Shown: positions 56,241 to 64,000 of the stretch, one piece after another
How positions within the stretch are numbered: the first letter of the stretch is position 1
Layout of the letters: each line of letters opens with the position of its first letter
Assembly (NCBI RefSeq): GCF_002813455.1
Contig: NZ_PHHE01000001.1
Span: forward strand, 1,116,001 to 1,180,000
DNA length: 64,000 nt
Direction: 5' to 3'
Source of the DNA: Pseudomonas baetica
Lineage (GTDB): Bacteria > Pseudomonadota > Gammaproteobacteria > Pseudomonadales > Pseudomonadaceae
Program-made: the position numbers and the translations under genes
Notes under the pieces: generated by a model
What the model was told of the DNA's origin: nothing
The model's database searches: none
The model's input: the letters and a program-made list of their open reading frames with translations, nothing else

Positions 56241-56315
56241 GGACTCGCCCTCGCTGTCGATGGCTGTTTAGACTGCCACCGTGGCGCATTGACGCCTCGG
56301 CTTGGGCGAGTCCAT
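56239..56315 (-). promoter_or_regulatory. Hairpin overlapping the transposase start codon
   Basis: ATGGACTCGCCC at 56239-56250 is a third copy of the element's inverted repeat. It overlaps the transposase ATG (minus strand CAT at 56238-56240) and can pair with GGGCGAGTCCAT at 56304-56315 across a 53-base loop. In mRNA this would bury the start codon and its upstream region, limiting translation from outside promoters. Confidence 0.55.
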
Positions 56316-56345
56316 CCAATTACATTGACCGAGTGAAAACCCGAT

Positions 56346-56382
56346 CCTGTAGGAGCTGCCGCAGGCTGCGATCTTTTGATCT

Positions 56383-56384
<2 letters not shown>
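56346..56384. repeat. Right half of the REP pair split by the IS1111 element
   Basis: TGTAGGAGCTGCCGCAGGCT followed by GCGATC and a TTTTGATC tail, the inverted partner of the unit at 54858-54884. It abuts the stop of ampC. Confidence 0.85.
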
Positions 56385-57624
<1,240 letters not shown>

Positions 57625-57709
57625 TCAGCGCCGACAATTTAGGCACTCTGGCACTCGTCGACAAACGATGAAATCTCGGATGAGCCATTAGAAAAATTTG
57701 GGGCAGGGC

Positions 57710-58582
57710 ATGATTCGACCACAATTGCCGCTCAACGCACTGCGCGCTTTTGAGGCGTCGGCGCGTCATTTGAGCTTCACCCGCGCTGCCGTGGAGTTGT
57801 GCGTGACCCAGGCTGCCGTCAGTCATCAGGTCAAAAGTCTTGAGGCGCAGCTCAACGTCACCCTGTTCAAACGTCTGCCCCGCGGGCTGATGCTGACCAG
57901 TGAAGGCGAAACCTTGCTGCCGGTGTTGAGCACCTCGTTTGATCACATCGCGCAGATTCTCGAACGCCTCGCTGGCGGACAGCATCGCGAGATGTTGACC
58001 GTGGGCGCGGTGGGCACCTTCGCCGTGGGGTGGTTGTTGCCGAGGCTGGCGGACTTTCGGGCGAAACATCCGCTCATAGATTTACGGCTGTCGACCAACA
58101 ACAATCGTGTGGATGTCGCTGCCGAAGGGTTGGACTACGCGATCCGGTTTGGCGCCGGGGCGTGGCACGGCATTGAGGCAATCCGCGTGCTCGACGCGCC
58201 GCTGTCGGTGTTATGCGTCCCGGAGATTGCCCGGCAATTGCACGTACCGGGCGATTTGTTGCAGCAAACGCTGCTGCGTTCTTACCGCACCGATGAGTGG
58301 CCGGAGTGGTTTCAGGCAGCGGGCATGGCGACGCAGGCAGCACCGCCGCAGAGCATCGTCTTCGACTCGTCGCTGGCGATGATGGAGGCGGCATTGCAGG
58401 GCGGCGGCGTGGCGTTGGCGCCGCCGCTGATGTTCGCCCGGCAACTGGCGGCAGAGGCGATTTGTCAGCCGTTTGCGATCGAGATCACCACGGGCAGTTA
58501 CTGGCTGACGCGATTGCAGTCGCGGCCGGAGACGGCGGCGATGCTGGCGTTCAAGGAATGGTTGCTACAAATCTCTGGTTAA
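57710..58582 (+). CDS. ampR: LysR regulator AmpR-like
   Basis: A 290-residue LysR-type regulator. The helix-turn-helix (FTRAAVELCVTQAAVSHQVKSLE) at about 25-50 and the effector domain follow the AmpR sequence pattern (VGAVGTFAVGWLLPRLADF, LRLSTNNNRVDVAAEGLDYAIRFG). AmpR responds to cell-wall muropeptides and controls ampC. The divergent ampC gene is the standard AmpR arrangement. The ATG at 57710 (MIRPQLPLNALRAF) is preferred over a TTG four codons earlier. The LysR T-N11-A operator should lie in 57550-57709, but an exact site is not assigned. Confidence 0.9.
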   Translation: MIRPQLPLNALRAFEASARHLSFTRAAVELCVTQAAVSHQVKSLEAQLNVTLFKRLPRGLMLTSEGETLLPVLSTSFDHIAQILERLAGGQHREMLTVGAVGTFAVGWLLPRLADFRAKHPLIDLRLSTNNNRVDVAAEGLDYAIRFGAGAWHGIEAIRVLDAPLSVLCVPEIARQLHVPGDLLQQTLLRSYRTDEWPEWFQAAGMATQAAPPQSIVFDSSLAMMEAALQGGGVALAPPLMFARQLAAEAICQPFAIEITTGSYWLTRLQSRPETAAMLAFKEWLLQISG

Positions 58583-58592
58583 TACAGAGCCC

Positions 58593-58686
58593 TCTGTGGG
58601 AGCGAGCCTGCTCGCGAAAACGGTGTGTCAGTCGACAGAAGTGTTGGCTGTTATACCGCCTTCGCGAGCAGGCTCGCTCCCACAGG
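58593..58686. repeat. REP pair (BIME)
   Basis: Inverted GGGAGCGAGCCTGCTCGCGAA copies lie between convergent ampR and gudD genes. Confidence 0.9.
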
Positions 58687-58712
58687 GGACAGTGGTGGAT
58701 TGCAGATCAGGT

Positions 58713-60056
58713 TCAGCGCACCAGACACGGCCGCTTGTTATCGAACGTCCACCCCGGAATCAGAAACTGCATCGCCACGCTGTCATCCCGCGCGCCCAGG
58801 CCCATGCCTTTATAGAGTTCGTGAGCCTTGGCCACCTGATCCATGTCCAACTCGACACCCAGCCCCGGTTTCTTCGGCACCTGCACGCAGCCGTCGACGA
58901 TTTGCAGCGGTGCCTTGGTCAGGCGCTGGCCGTCCTGCCAGATCCAGTGGGTGTCGATGGCGGTGATGTCGCCGGGGGCAGCGGCGGCGACGTGGGTGAA
59001 CATGGCCAGGGAAATATCGAAGTGATTGTTGGAATGCGAGCCCCAGGTCAGCCCCCACTCATGGCACATCTGCGCCACGCGCACCGAACCTTGCATGGTC
59101 CAGAAGTGCGGATCGGCCAGCGGGATGTCCACTGATTGCAACTGGATCGCGTGGCCCATCTCGCGCCAGTCGGTGGCGATCATGTTGGTGGCGGTTTTCA
59201 GCCCGGTGGCACGGCGGAATTCGGCCATGACTTCACGGCCAGAATAACCGTTTTCAGCCCCGCACGGATCTTCCGCGTAAGCCAGAACGTGATGCTGATC
59301 GCGGCACAAACGGATCGCTTCTTTCAGTGACCATGCGCCATTCGGGTCGAGGGTGATGCGTGCATCAGGGAAGCGTTCGGCCAAGGCCGTCACCGCTTCG
59401 ATTTCTGCATCGCCGCTGAGCACGCCGCCTTTGAGTTTGAAGTCCTTGAAGCCGTATTTGGCGTGAGCGGCTTCGGCGAGGCGCACCACCGATTCGGCGC
59501 TCATGGCCTTTTCGTGACGCACGCGAAACCAGTCATTTTCGGCGTCCGGTTCGCTGCGATAGGCGAGGTCGGTTTCGCGTTGGTCGCCGACGTAGAACAG
59601 ATAGCCGAGCATCTTCACTTCATCGCGTTGCTGTCCTTCGCCGAGCAGCGCCGCGACTGGCACGTCGAGGTGCTGGCCGAGCAGATCGAGCAGGGCGGCT
59701 TCCAGACCGGTGACCGCGTGAATGGTGATGCGCAGGTCGAAGGTTTGCAGGCCACGACCGCCGGCATCGCGGTCGGCGAAGGTCTGGCGCACCTGATTGA
59801 GGATCTTCTGATACGTGCCGATCGCGCTGCCGATCACCAGACTGCGTGCATCTTCCAGGGTCTGGCGAATGCGTTCGCCGCCGGGCACCTCACCGACACC
59901 GGTGTGGCCGGCGTTGTCCTTGAGGATGACGATATTGCGCGTGAAGAATGGCCCGTGGGCGCCGCTCAGGTTGAGCAGCATGCCGTCATGGCCGGCCACC
60001 GGGATGACGTGCATGGCGGTGATGATCGGGGCTTTGGCGGTGTCGTTTGCGTGCAT
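58713..60056 (-). CDS. gudD: Glucarate dehydratase
   Basis: A 447-residue enolase-superfamily enzyme that dehydrates D-glucarate (and L-idarate) to 5-keto-4-deoxyglucarate. The catalytic Lys is in KDFKLKGGV, metal ligands are in [20 protein letters not shown] and ATNMIATDW, and the catalytic His is in [12 protein letters not shown]. The chain shows the normal capping domain. The ATG at 60056 gives the family start. It is 25 bases downstream of gudP in one operon, so the sugar acid is imported and dehydrated by neighbouring genes. Confidence 0.95.
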   Translation of the reverse strand: MHANDTAKAPIITAMHVIPVAGHDGMLLNLSGAHGPFFTRNIVILKDNAGHTGVGEVPGGERIRQTLEDARSLVIGSAIGTYQKILNQVRQTFADRDAGGRGLQTFDLRITIHAVTGLEAALLDLLGQHLDVPVAALLGEGQQRDEVKMLGYLFYVGDQRETDLAYRSEPDAENDWFRVRHEKAMSAESVVRLAEAAHAKYGFKDFKLKGGVLSGDAEIEAVTALAERFPDARITLDPNGAWSLKEAIRLCRDQHHVLAYAEDPCGAENGYSGREVMAEFRRATGLKTATNMIATDWREMGHAIQLQSVDIPLADPHFWTMQGSVRVAQMCHEWGLTWGSHSNNHFDISLAMFTHVAAAAPGDITAIDTHWIWQDGQRLTKAPLQIVDGCVQVPKKPGLGVELDMDQVAKAHELYKGMGLGARDDSVAMQFLIPGWTFDNKRPCLVR

Positions 60057-60081
60057 TGTTTTTATCCTTGGAAACGGGAAG

Positions 60082-61428
60082 TCAGGCGTGCTTCGGCGTG
60101 GCTTCGGCCACCCCGGCAACTGTTGCGGGTTTCGCTGTGGTACGGGCGAAGAACACGATGATCGCGGCGATGATCGAGGTCGCCGCCAAGCCGTAGAGGC
60201 CGCCCTGAATCGAGCCGGTGTGTTCTTCGAGCAGACCGAAGGTGGTCGGCGCGACGAAACCGCCGAGGTTGCCGACCGAGTTGATCAGCGCGATCACCGC
60301 TGCGGCGATCCGCGCATCCAGATACGCCTGCGGAATCGGCCAGAACAGCGACGACGCGGATTTGAACCCCAGCGCCGCAAAGCAGATTGCGACAAAAGCG
60401 AAGATCGGCCCGCCAGTGGTGGACATGAACATCCCCGCCGCCGCAATCAGCAGCGCGGTGGCGACCCACGCTTGCTGGTGTTTCCACTTGGCCGAGAACG
60501 TGGCGAAGGCGTACATGCCGATAATCGACAGCAGCCACGGAATCGAGTTGAACAGGCCGACCTGGAAGTCGCTCATCTCGCCCATTTTCTTGATGATGCT
60601 CGGCAGCCAGAAGGTCGCGGCGTAGATCGTCAGTTGAATGAAGAAGTAGATCAGGCAGAACAGGATGATTTGCCGGTCCTTGAGCAGTTTGCCTATCGAT
60701 GGCCGGATCGGTGTGGCGGCTTCGCGGGCCTTTTGCTCGTCGTCGATGGCGTTGACCAAGGCGTCCTGTTCGGCGCGGGTCAGCCATTTCGCATCGTGGG
60801 GTTTGGCGTCGAGCCAGAACCAGACGAACACGCACAGACCCACCGAGAACATCCCTTCAATGAAGTACATCCATTGCCAGCCGTGCATGCCCAGCCCGTT
60901 GATTTGCAGAAGCAGGCCGGACAGCGGGCCGGAGATCAACGAGGCCACGGCTGAACCACTGAGGAAGATCGCAATGGCTTTACCGCGTTCAACACCTGGC
61001 AACCAACGGGTGAAGTAGTAGATCACGCCAGGAAAGAACCCGGCCTCGGCGACGCCGAGCAGAAAACGCAGGATGTAGAAGTGGGTTTCGTTCTGGATGA
61101 ACGCCATGCCGGCGGCGACCAGACCCCAGGTGAACATGATGCGGGTCAGCCAGATGCGTGCACCGACTTTCTGCAAGAGCATGTTGGAGGGGACTTCGAA
61201 CAGCGCGTAGCCGATGAAGAACAGACCGGCGCCGAAGCCGTAAGCGGCGGCACCGATGCCCAGATCGTGTTCCATGTGGGTGCGGACGAAGCCGATGTTC
61301 ACCCGGTCAATGTAATTGACGATGAACATGATCACGAAAAGCGGCAGGACGTGGCGTTTCACTTTCGAGATGGCGCAGGCGAGCGTTGAATCAACGGCCT
61401 CATTCATCCCGGAGACGGAGGTTTTCAC
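60082..61428 (-). CDS. gudP: Glucarate/galactarate MFS permease
   Basis: A 448-residue anion:cation symporter family permease with twelve helices ([23 protein letters not shown] is the first). It carries [35 protein letters not shown], the family signature in the first half, and [33 protein letters not shown]. The same family includes E. coli GudP and GarP. The chosen start is the GTG at 61428 ([12 protein letters not shown]) because GGGAGA lies 7 bases upstream. Alternatives are another GTG five codons earlier or the internal ATG. It is first in an operon with gudD. Confidence 0.92.
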   Translation of the reverse strand: MKTSVSGMNEAVDSTLACAISKVKRHVLPLFVIMFIVNYIDRVNIGFVRTHMEHDLGIGAAAYGFGAGLFFIGYALFEVPSNMLLQKVGARIWLTRIMFTWGLVAAGMAFIQNETHFYILRFLLGVAEAGFFPGVIYYFTRWLPGVERGKAIAIFLSGSAVASLISGPLSGLLLQINGLGMHGWQWMYFIEGMFSVGLCVFVWFWLDAKPHDAKWLTRAEQDALVNAIDDEQKAREAATPIRPSIGKLLKDRQIILFCLIYFFIQLTIYAATFWLPSIIKKMGEMSDFQVGLFNSIPWLLSIIGMYAFATFSAKWKHQQAWVATALLIAAAGMFMSTTGGPIFAFVAICFAALGFKSASSLFWPIPQAYLDARIAAAVIALINSVGNLGGFVAPTTFGLLEEHTGSIQGGLYGLAATSIIAAIIVFFARTTAKPATVAGVAEATPKHA

Positions 61429-61481
61429 TTGGTTTTCTCCCACTGATTATTTTTATGCGGGGTACGGCGCTTACTGCGTTG

Positions 61482-61499
61482 TTGATAGACATCATACAA
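61482..61499. promoter_or_regulatory. Candidate GntR operator upstream of gudP
   Basis: TTGATAGACATCATACAA: the arms TTGATAGA and the reverse complement of TCATACAA (TTGTATGA) agree at six of eight bases, a typical FadR/FCD-type operator. It lies 54 bases upstream of the gudP start. Confidence 0.5.
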
Positions 61500-61685
61500 C
61501 CTGATTTTTTTGTCCTACAAGTGGGTAGAGCTGATTATTTTCTGTAGATGGGCTTTTTTTCATAGTTTCCTGCGGGCCTATTCAATGAGTGCTGGGTATT
61601 TAGGCGGTCATGAACCGTTTGTGCTGCCCAGCAGACATTGCTGATGATGGAAGGATGAAGGCCCTGACATCCACCGATTTTCGTG

Positions 61686-61696
61686 TTGTCATACAA
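61686..61696. promoter_or_regulatory. Second operator-like palindrome near the GntR gene
   Basis: TTGTCATACAA, a perfect palindrome of TTGT/ACAA arms that shares TCATACAA with the gudP site. It lies 87 bases before the GntR start, where it could give autoregulation. Confidence 0.45.
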
Positions 61697-61782
61697 GCTG
61701 GTGGCTGATCAAGCGCCAAATCGTTCGACTCCGTCGCCCGTCGCAATGCTACGATCGGCAAGTCTCGACAGCGGAATAAACC

Positions 61783-62496
61783 ATGCAAGAAGACCTCGAC
61801 GCCCCCGCCCGCAAACGCTCGCACAACCTGGCCCACGACCTGGTGGAAAAACTCACGCAGAGCATCCTGCTGGGGCAGCTATCACCCGGCGACAAGCTGC
61901 CGTCGGAGAATTCCATCGTTCAGGAGCACGGTGTCAGCCGCACGGTGGTGCGCGAGGCGATTTCCAAGTTGCAGGCGTCGGGGTTGGTGGAGACACGTCA
62001 CGGTATCGGCACGTTTGTGATTGAGCGGGCGCCGGAGCAGGGGCTACGGCTGAATGTCGATACGGCGCTGGGGGTGCGCAGCATTCTCGAGTTGCGCATG
62101 GGCCTGGAGACGCAAGCAGCGGCGCTGGCGGCGCAACGGCGTACCGAACAGCAATTGCTGCAGATGCGTCAGGCACTGGATGACTATCAACGCCTGCTGG
62201 CCAACAACGACAGCTGCGTCGAGGCCGATCGACGCTTTCATCTGCTGATCGCCGAGGCCACCGGCAATGTCTGTTTCAGCGAGATCATGCAGCACCTGGG
62301 CAGTGCGATGATTCCACGCACCCGGGTCAACGCGGTCGAACGCGGGGCGGCGGATTTGACCAAGCTGGGGCAACTGGCCAATCTGGAGCACGAGGCGATT
62401 CTGAATGCGATCAAGCGTCAGGATGCGGATGCGGCGCGTGCTGCCATGTGGCTGCATTTGACCAACAGCCGAGATCGATTCAGTGCGCAGGGCTGA
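61783..62496 (+). CDS. GntR family regulator (FCD type) of glucarate genes
   Basis: A 237-residue regulator. The winged helix at about 12-80 (ENSIVQEHGVSRTVVREAISKLQASGLVETRHGIGTFV) is the GntR DNA-binding domain. The FCD effector domain follows, with metal-binding-type ligands (ELRMGLETQAAALAA, ADRRFHLLIAEATGN, and HEAILNAI). It lies divergent to gudP and is the likely regulator of the gud operon, sensing glucarate or a product. Effector identity is inferred from position only. Two operator-like palindromes lie between the genes. Confidence 0.9.
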   Translation: MQEDLDAPARKRSHNLAHDLVEKLTQSILLGQLSPGDKLPSENSIVQEHGVSRTVVREAISKLQASGLVETRHGIGTFVIERAPEQGLRLNVDTALGVRSILELRMGLETQAAALAAQRRTEQQLLQMRQALDDYQRLLANNDSCVEADRRFHLLIAEATGNVCFSEIMQHLGSAMIPRTRVNAVERGAADLTKLGQLANLEHEAILNAIKRQDADAARAAMWLHLTNSRDRFSAQG

Positions 62497-62588
62497 TCGC
62501 CGTTGGTCTGGTCGATAGCACGCTGCGCGCACGCTCGCTTCCAAGTTGTATGGCCCGGGTATTCCGGACCTCCTTGGTGAGGTGCGTC

Positions 62589-62819
62589 ATGGCTAATGAT
62601 TTGCTGTTTCAGGGTGGTGTGTTGCCTACCGACCCAACCCGCCCGATGCCGGGCACGGATGAGCCAACGCTGGCGGATCACGATGCGCCGCCGGGGATGA
62701 GCCCCGGGCATGATCCTCTGAGTGATGCTGAGCGGCCGGATGACTGGAAGGATCCGCCAGCGGCTGACGACGTGCCACCGGCGGATGAGCCGACGCCGTT
62801 GTCGGATGATCGGCGCTGA
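62589..62819 (+). CDS. Small acidic proline-rich protein of unknown function
   Basis: A 76-residue protein starting MANDLLFQGGVLPTDPTRPMPGTDEP, made of Asp, Pro, Glu and Gly with few hydrophobic residues. It is probably intrinsically disordered and cytoplasmic. No family is recognised. It has a decent ribosome binding site (GGTGAGGTG before the ATG) and follows the GntR gene by 92 bases, so it may be transcribed with it or alone. Codon use fits the genome, which argues that it is real, but no homologue could be checked. Confidence 0.55.
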   Translation: MANDLLFQGGVLPTDPTRPMPGTDEPTLADHDAPPGMSPGHDPLSDAERPDDWKDPPAADDVPPADEPTPLSDDRR

Positions 62820-62851
62820 CAGGCATTGGATGGATGTGTTGGCTGTCCTGG

Positions 62852-62935
62852 CCTCTTCGCGAGCAAGCCCGCTCCCACACTGGATTCAGATACGACACAA
62901 ATCCAATGTGGGAGCGGGCTTGCTCGCGAAGGCGG
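62852..62935. repeat. REP pair, outward-facing
   Basis: TTCGCGAGCAAGCCCGCTCCC followed by GGGAGCGGGCTTGCTCGCGAA, between the small acidic protein and the U32 gene. Confidence 0.9.
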
Positions 62936-62937
62936 CC

Positions 62938-63999
62938 TCAGCCCAAATCCCGCATCAACAACCCGAACCGCAAATCCACCGCATCCGGAATCGGCAAGTA
63001 AACCGTATGCCCATCCCCCGGCGCCACCTCGATCGCTTCGCCCTTGAGGTTCTGCAAGTCATGCAGGTCAAAGTGGAAATTGCCCTTGGGCGTCATCAAC
63101 TCCAGATGATCACCCAGGGCAAAGCGGTTCTTCACCTTGACCTCGGCCAAGCGATCGCGCCGCTCGCCGGTCAACTCGCCGACAAACTGCTGACGCTCCG
63201 ACACCGAGCTGCCGTTCAAGTAGTTCTGGTACTCGTCATGTACATGACGGCGCAGAAAGCCTTCGGTGTAACCGCGTTGGGCCAGTGATTCGAGATCAGT
63301 CATCAGGCTGCGATCAAACTCCCGTCCCGCCACCGCATCATCAATCGCCCGGCGATACACTTGGGTGGTACGTGCGCAATAGAAGTGCGATTTGGTCCGG
63401 CCCTCGATCTTCAATGAATGCACGCCCATCCGGGTCAGGTGTTCGACATGCTGCACCGCGCGCAGATCCTTGGCATTCATGATGTAGGTGCCGTGTTCGT
63501 CCTCGAAGGCCGGCATCAACTCTTCGGGGCGGTTGGCTTCCTGCAGCAGGAACACTTGATCGGTCGGGGCGCCGATGCCCAGGGTCGGTTCGGGCTGGAA
63601 TGTCTGAACGATCTCGCCGAGCTGGTTTTCCGTGGCCTCTTGCGCCGAGTATTTCCAGCGGCAGGCGTTGGTGCAGGTGCCCTGATTGGCATCGCGCTTG
63701 TTCATATAACCCGACAGCAGACAGCGCCCGGAGTAGGCCATGCACAGTGCGCCGTGAACGAACACTTCCAGCTCCATGCCCGGTACTTGCTCGCGGATCT
63801 CGCCGATCTCCTCCAGCGACAGTTCGCGCGACAGGATGATCCGGCTCAGGCCTTGTTGTTGCCAGAACTCGACGCTCGCCCAGTTCACCGTGTTGGCCTG
63901 CACCGAGAGGTGGATCGGCATCTGCGGGAAATGCCGGCGCACCAGCATGATCAACCCCGGGTCGGACATGATCAGCGCGTCCGGTGCCATCTCGATCAC
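62938..63999 (-). CDS. U32 peptidase family tRNA hydroxylation protein TrhP/YegQ-like (5' end missing)
   Basis: The C-terminal 353 residues of a protein whose start lies beyond the right edge. It has the TIM-barrel signature of the U32 family (IHLSVQANTVNWASVEFWQQQG, SRIILSRELSLEEI, FVHGALCMAYSGRCLLSGYMNKRDANQGTCTNACRW) and a C-terminal domain (KVKNRFALGDHLELMTPKGNFHF). In E. coli the equivalent YegQ/TrhP makes 5-hydroxyuridine at the tRNA wobble position, using conserved cysteines and prephenate-derived chemistry. Full family length is about 450 residues. The cysteine cluster at CMAYSGRC...CTNAC supports an iron-sulfur or thiol role. Confidence 0.9.
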   Translation of the reverse strand: MIEMAPDALIMSDPGLIMLVRRHFPQMPIHLSVQANTVNWASVEFWQQQGLSRIILSRELSLEEIGEIREQVPGMELEVFVHGALCMAYSGRCLLSGYMNKRDANQGTCTNACRWKYSAQEATENQLGEIVQTFQPEPTLGIGAPTDQVFLLQEANRPEELMPAFEDEHGTYIMNAKDLRAVQHVEHLTRMGVHSLKIEGRTKSHFYCARTTQVYRRAIDDAVAGREFDRSLMTDLESLAQRGYTEGFLRRHVHDEYQNYLNGSSVSERQQFVGELTGERRDRLAEVKVKNRFALGDHLELMTPKGNFHFDLHDLQNLKGEAIEVAPGDGHTVYLPIPDAVDLRFGLLMRDLG

Positions 64000-64000
64000 C

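Larger units (their letters stand above)
54885..56322 (-). mobile_element. IS110/IS1111-group insertion sequence, about 1.44 kb, inserted in a REP
   Basis: Subterminal inverted repeats of 12 bases, ATGGACTCGCCC at 54888-54899 and GGGCGAGTCCAT at 56304-56315, lie 3 bases from the left end and 7 bases from the right end, the layout known for the IS1111 group. No target duplication is made, as expected: the REP on either side can be rejoined exactly (the end may shift by the shared TA). The transposase gene is on the minus strand, and a 270-base non-coding stretch lies downstream of it. Confidence 0.88.
61429..61782. other. Divergent gud promoter region
   Basis: Non-coding DNA between gudP and the GntR gene, holding both promoters and two palindromes that share TCATACAA (61482-61499 and 61686-61696). 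Nothing else was recognised. Confidence 0.6.

Overview
The window looks like chromosome from a Pseudomonas of the P. fluorescens group. Coding is dense and GC-rich, and about eighteen Pseudomonas REP pairs (GGGAGCGGGCTTGCTCGCGAA type and variants) sit between genes. The gene families are typical of the genus: AmpC/AmpR, Tsx with a purine nucleoside permease, SelD/SelU, DNA polymerase II, two Cache chemoreceptors and glucarate catabolism. No rRNA, tRNA or CRISPR array was seen.

Layout. 1-8.3 kb: end of a sensor kinase, two chemoreceptors flanking an NhaC-like transporter, and a LysR regulator divergent from a pair of YdcZ-type membrane proteins. 8.3-10.2 kb: an IS3-family element and a gene-free composite repeat. 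10.2-15.4 kb: metallothionein, small Pseudomonas proteins, an AraC regulator, XapX, a quinone-oxidoreductase-like enzyme, and a tsx-nucleoside permease operon. 15.8-26.4 kb: a giant autotransporter of about 3,500 residues, split in two by an 8-G tract. 26.6-36 kb: selD-selU, a histidine phosphatase, a glutathione transferase, a zinc-type hemB, a flavin monooxygenase and a TonB-dependent siderophore receptor. 36-40 kb: a DUF1615 lipoprotein, a secreted protein made of 13-residue tandem repeats, an ECF sigma/anti-sigma operon and a DUF3455 protein. 40-51 kb: GST, CBS protein, polB, DUF1810, aldo/keto reductase, secreted aldose epimerase, a lipoprotein, an MFS exporter, TauE/SafE, GNAT and DUF4174 genes.

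51.2-56.3 kb is the accessory patch: a lone, apparently 3'-truncated PtuA/OLD-like ATPase, an IS256-family element, two small Pseudomonas-specific genes and an IS110/IS1111-group element. The IS1111 element sits inside a REP stem. Its non-coding end contains a 9-nt match to its own target site, which fits an RNA-guided (seekRNA/bridge RNA) transposon. 56.4-64 kb: ampC/ampR, the gudP-gudD operon with a divergent GntR regulator and two operator-like palindromes, a small acidic protein, and the 3' part of a U32-peptidase-type tRNA hydroxylation gene.

How genes work together. Tsx and the NUP protein form an outer/inner nucleoside uptake pair. GudP, GudD and the GntR regulator form a glucarate import and dehydration unit. 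SelD supplies selenophosphate to SelU. AmpR probably controls ampC. The ECF sigma factor probably acts on neighbouring secreted-protein genes. The strongest leads are the IS1111 guide match and hairpin, the G8-interrupted autotransporter, and the orphan ATPase.
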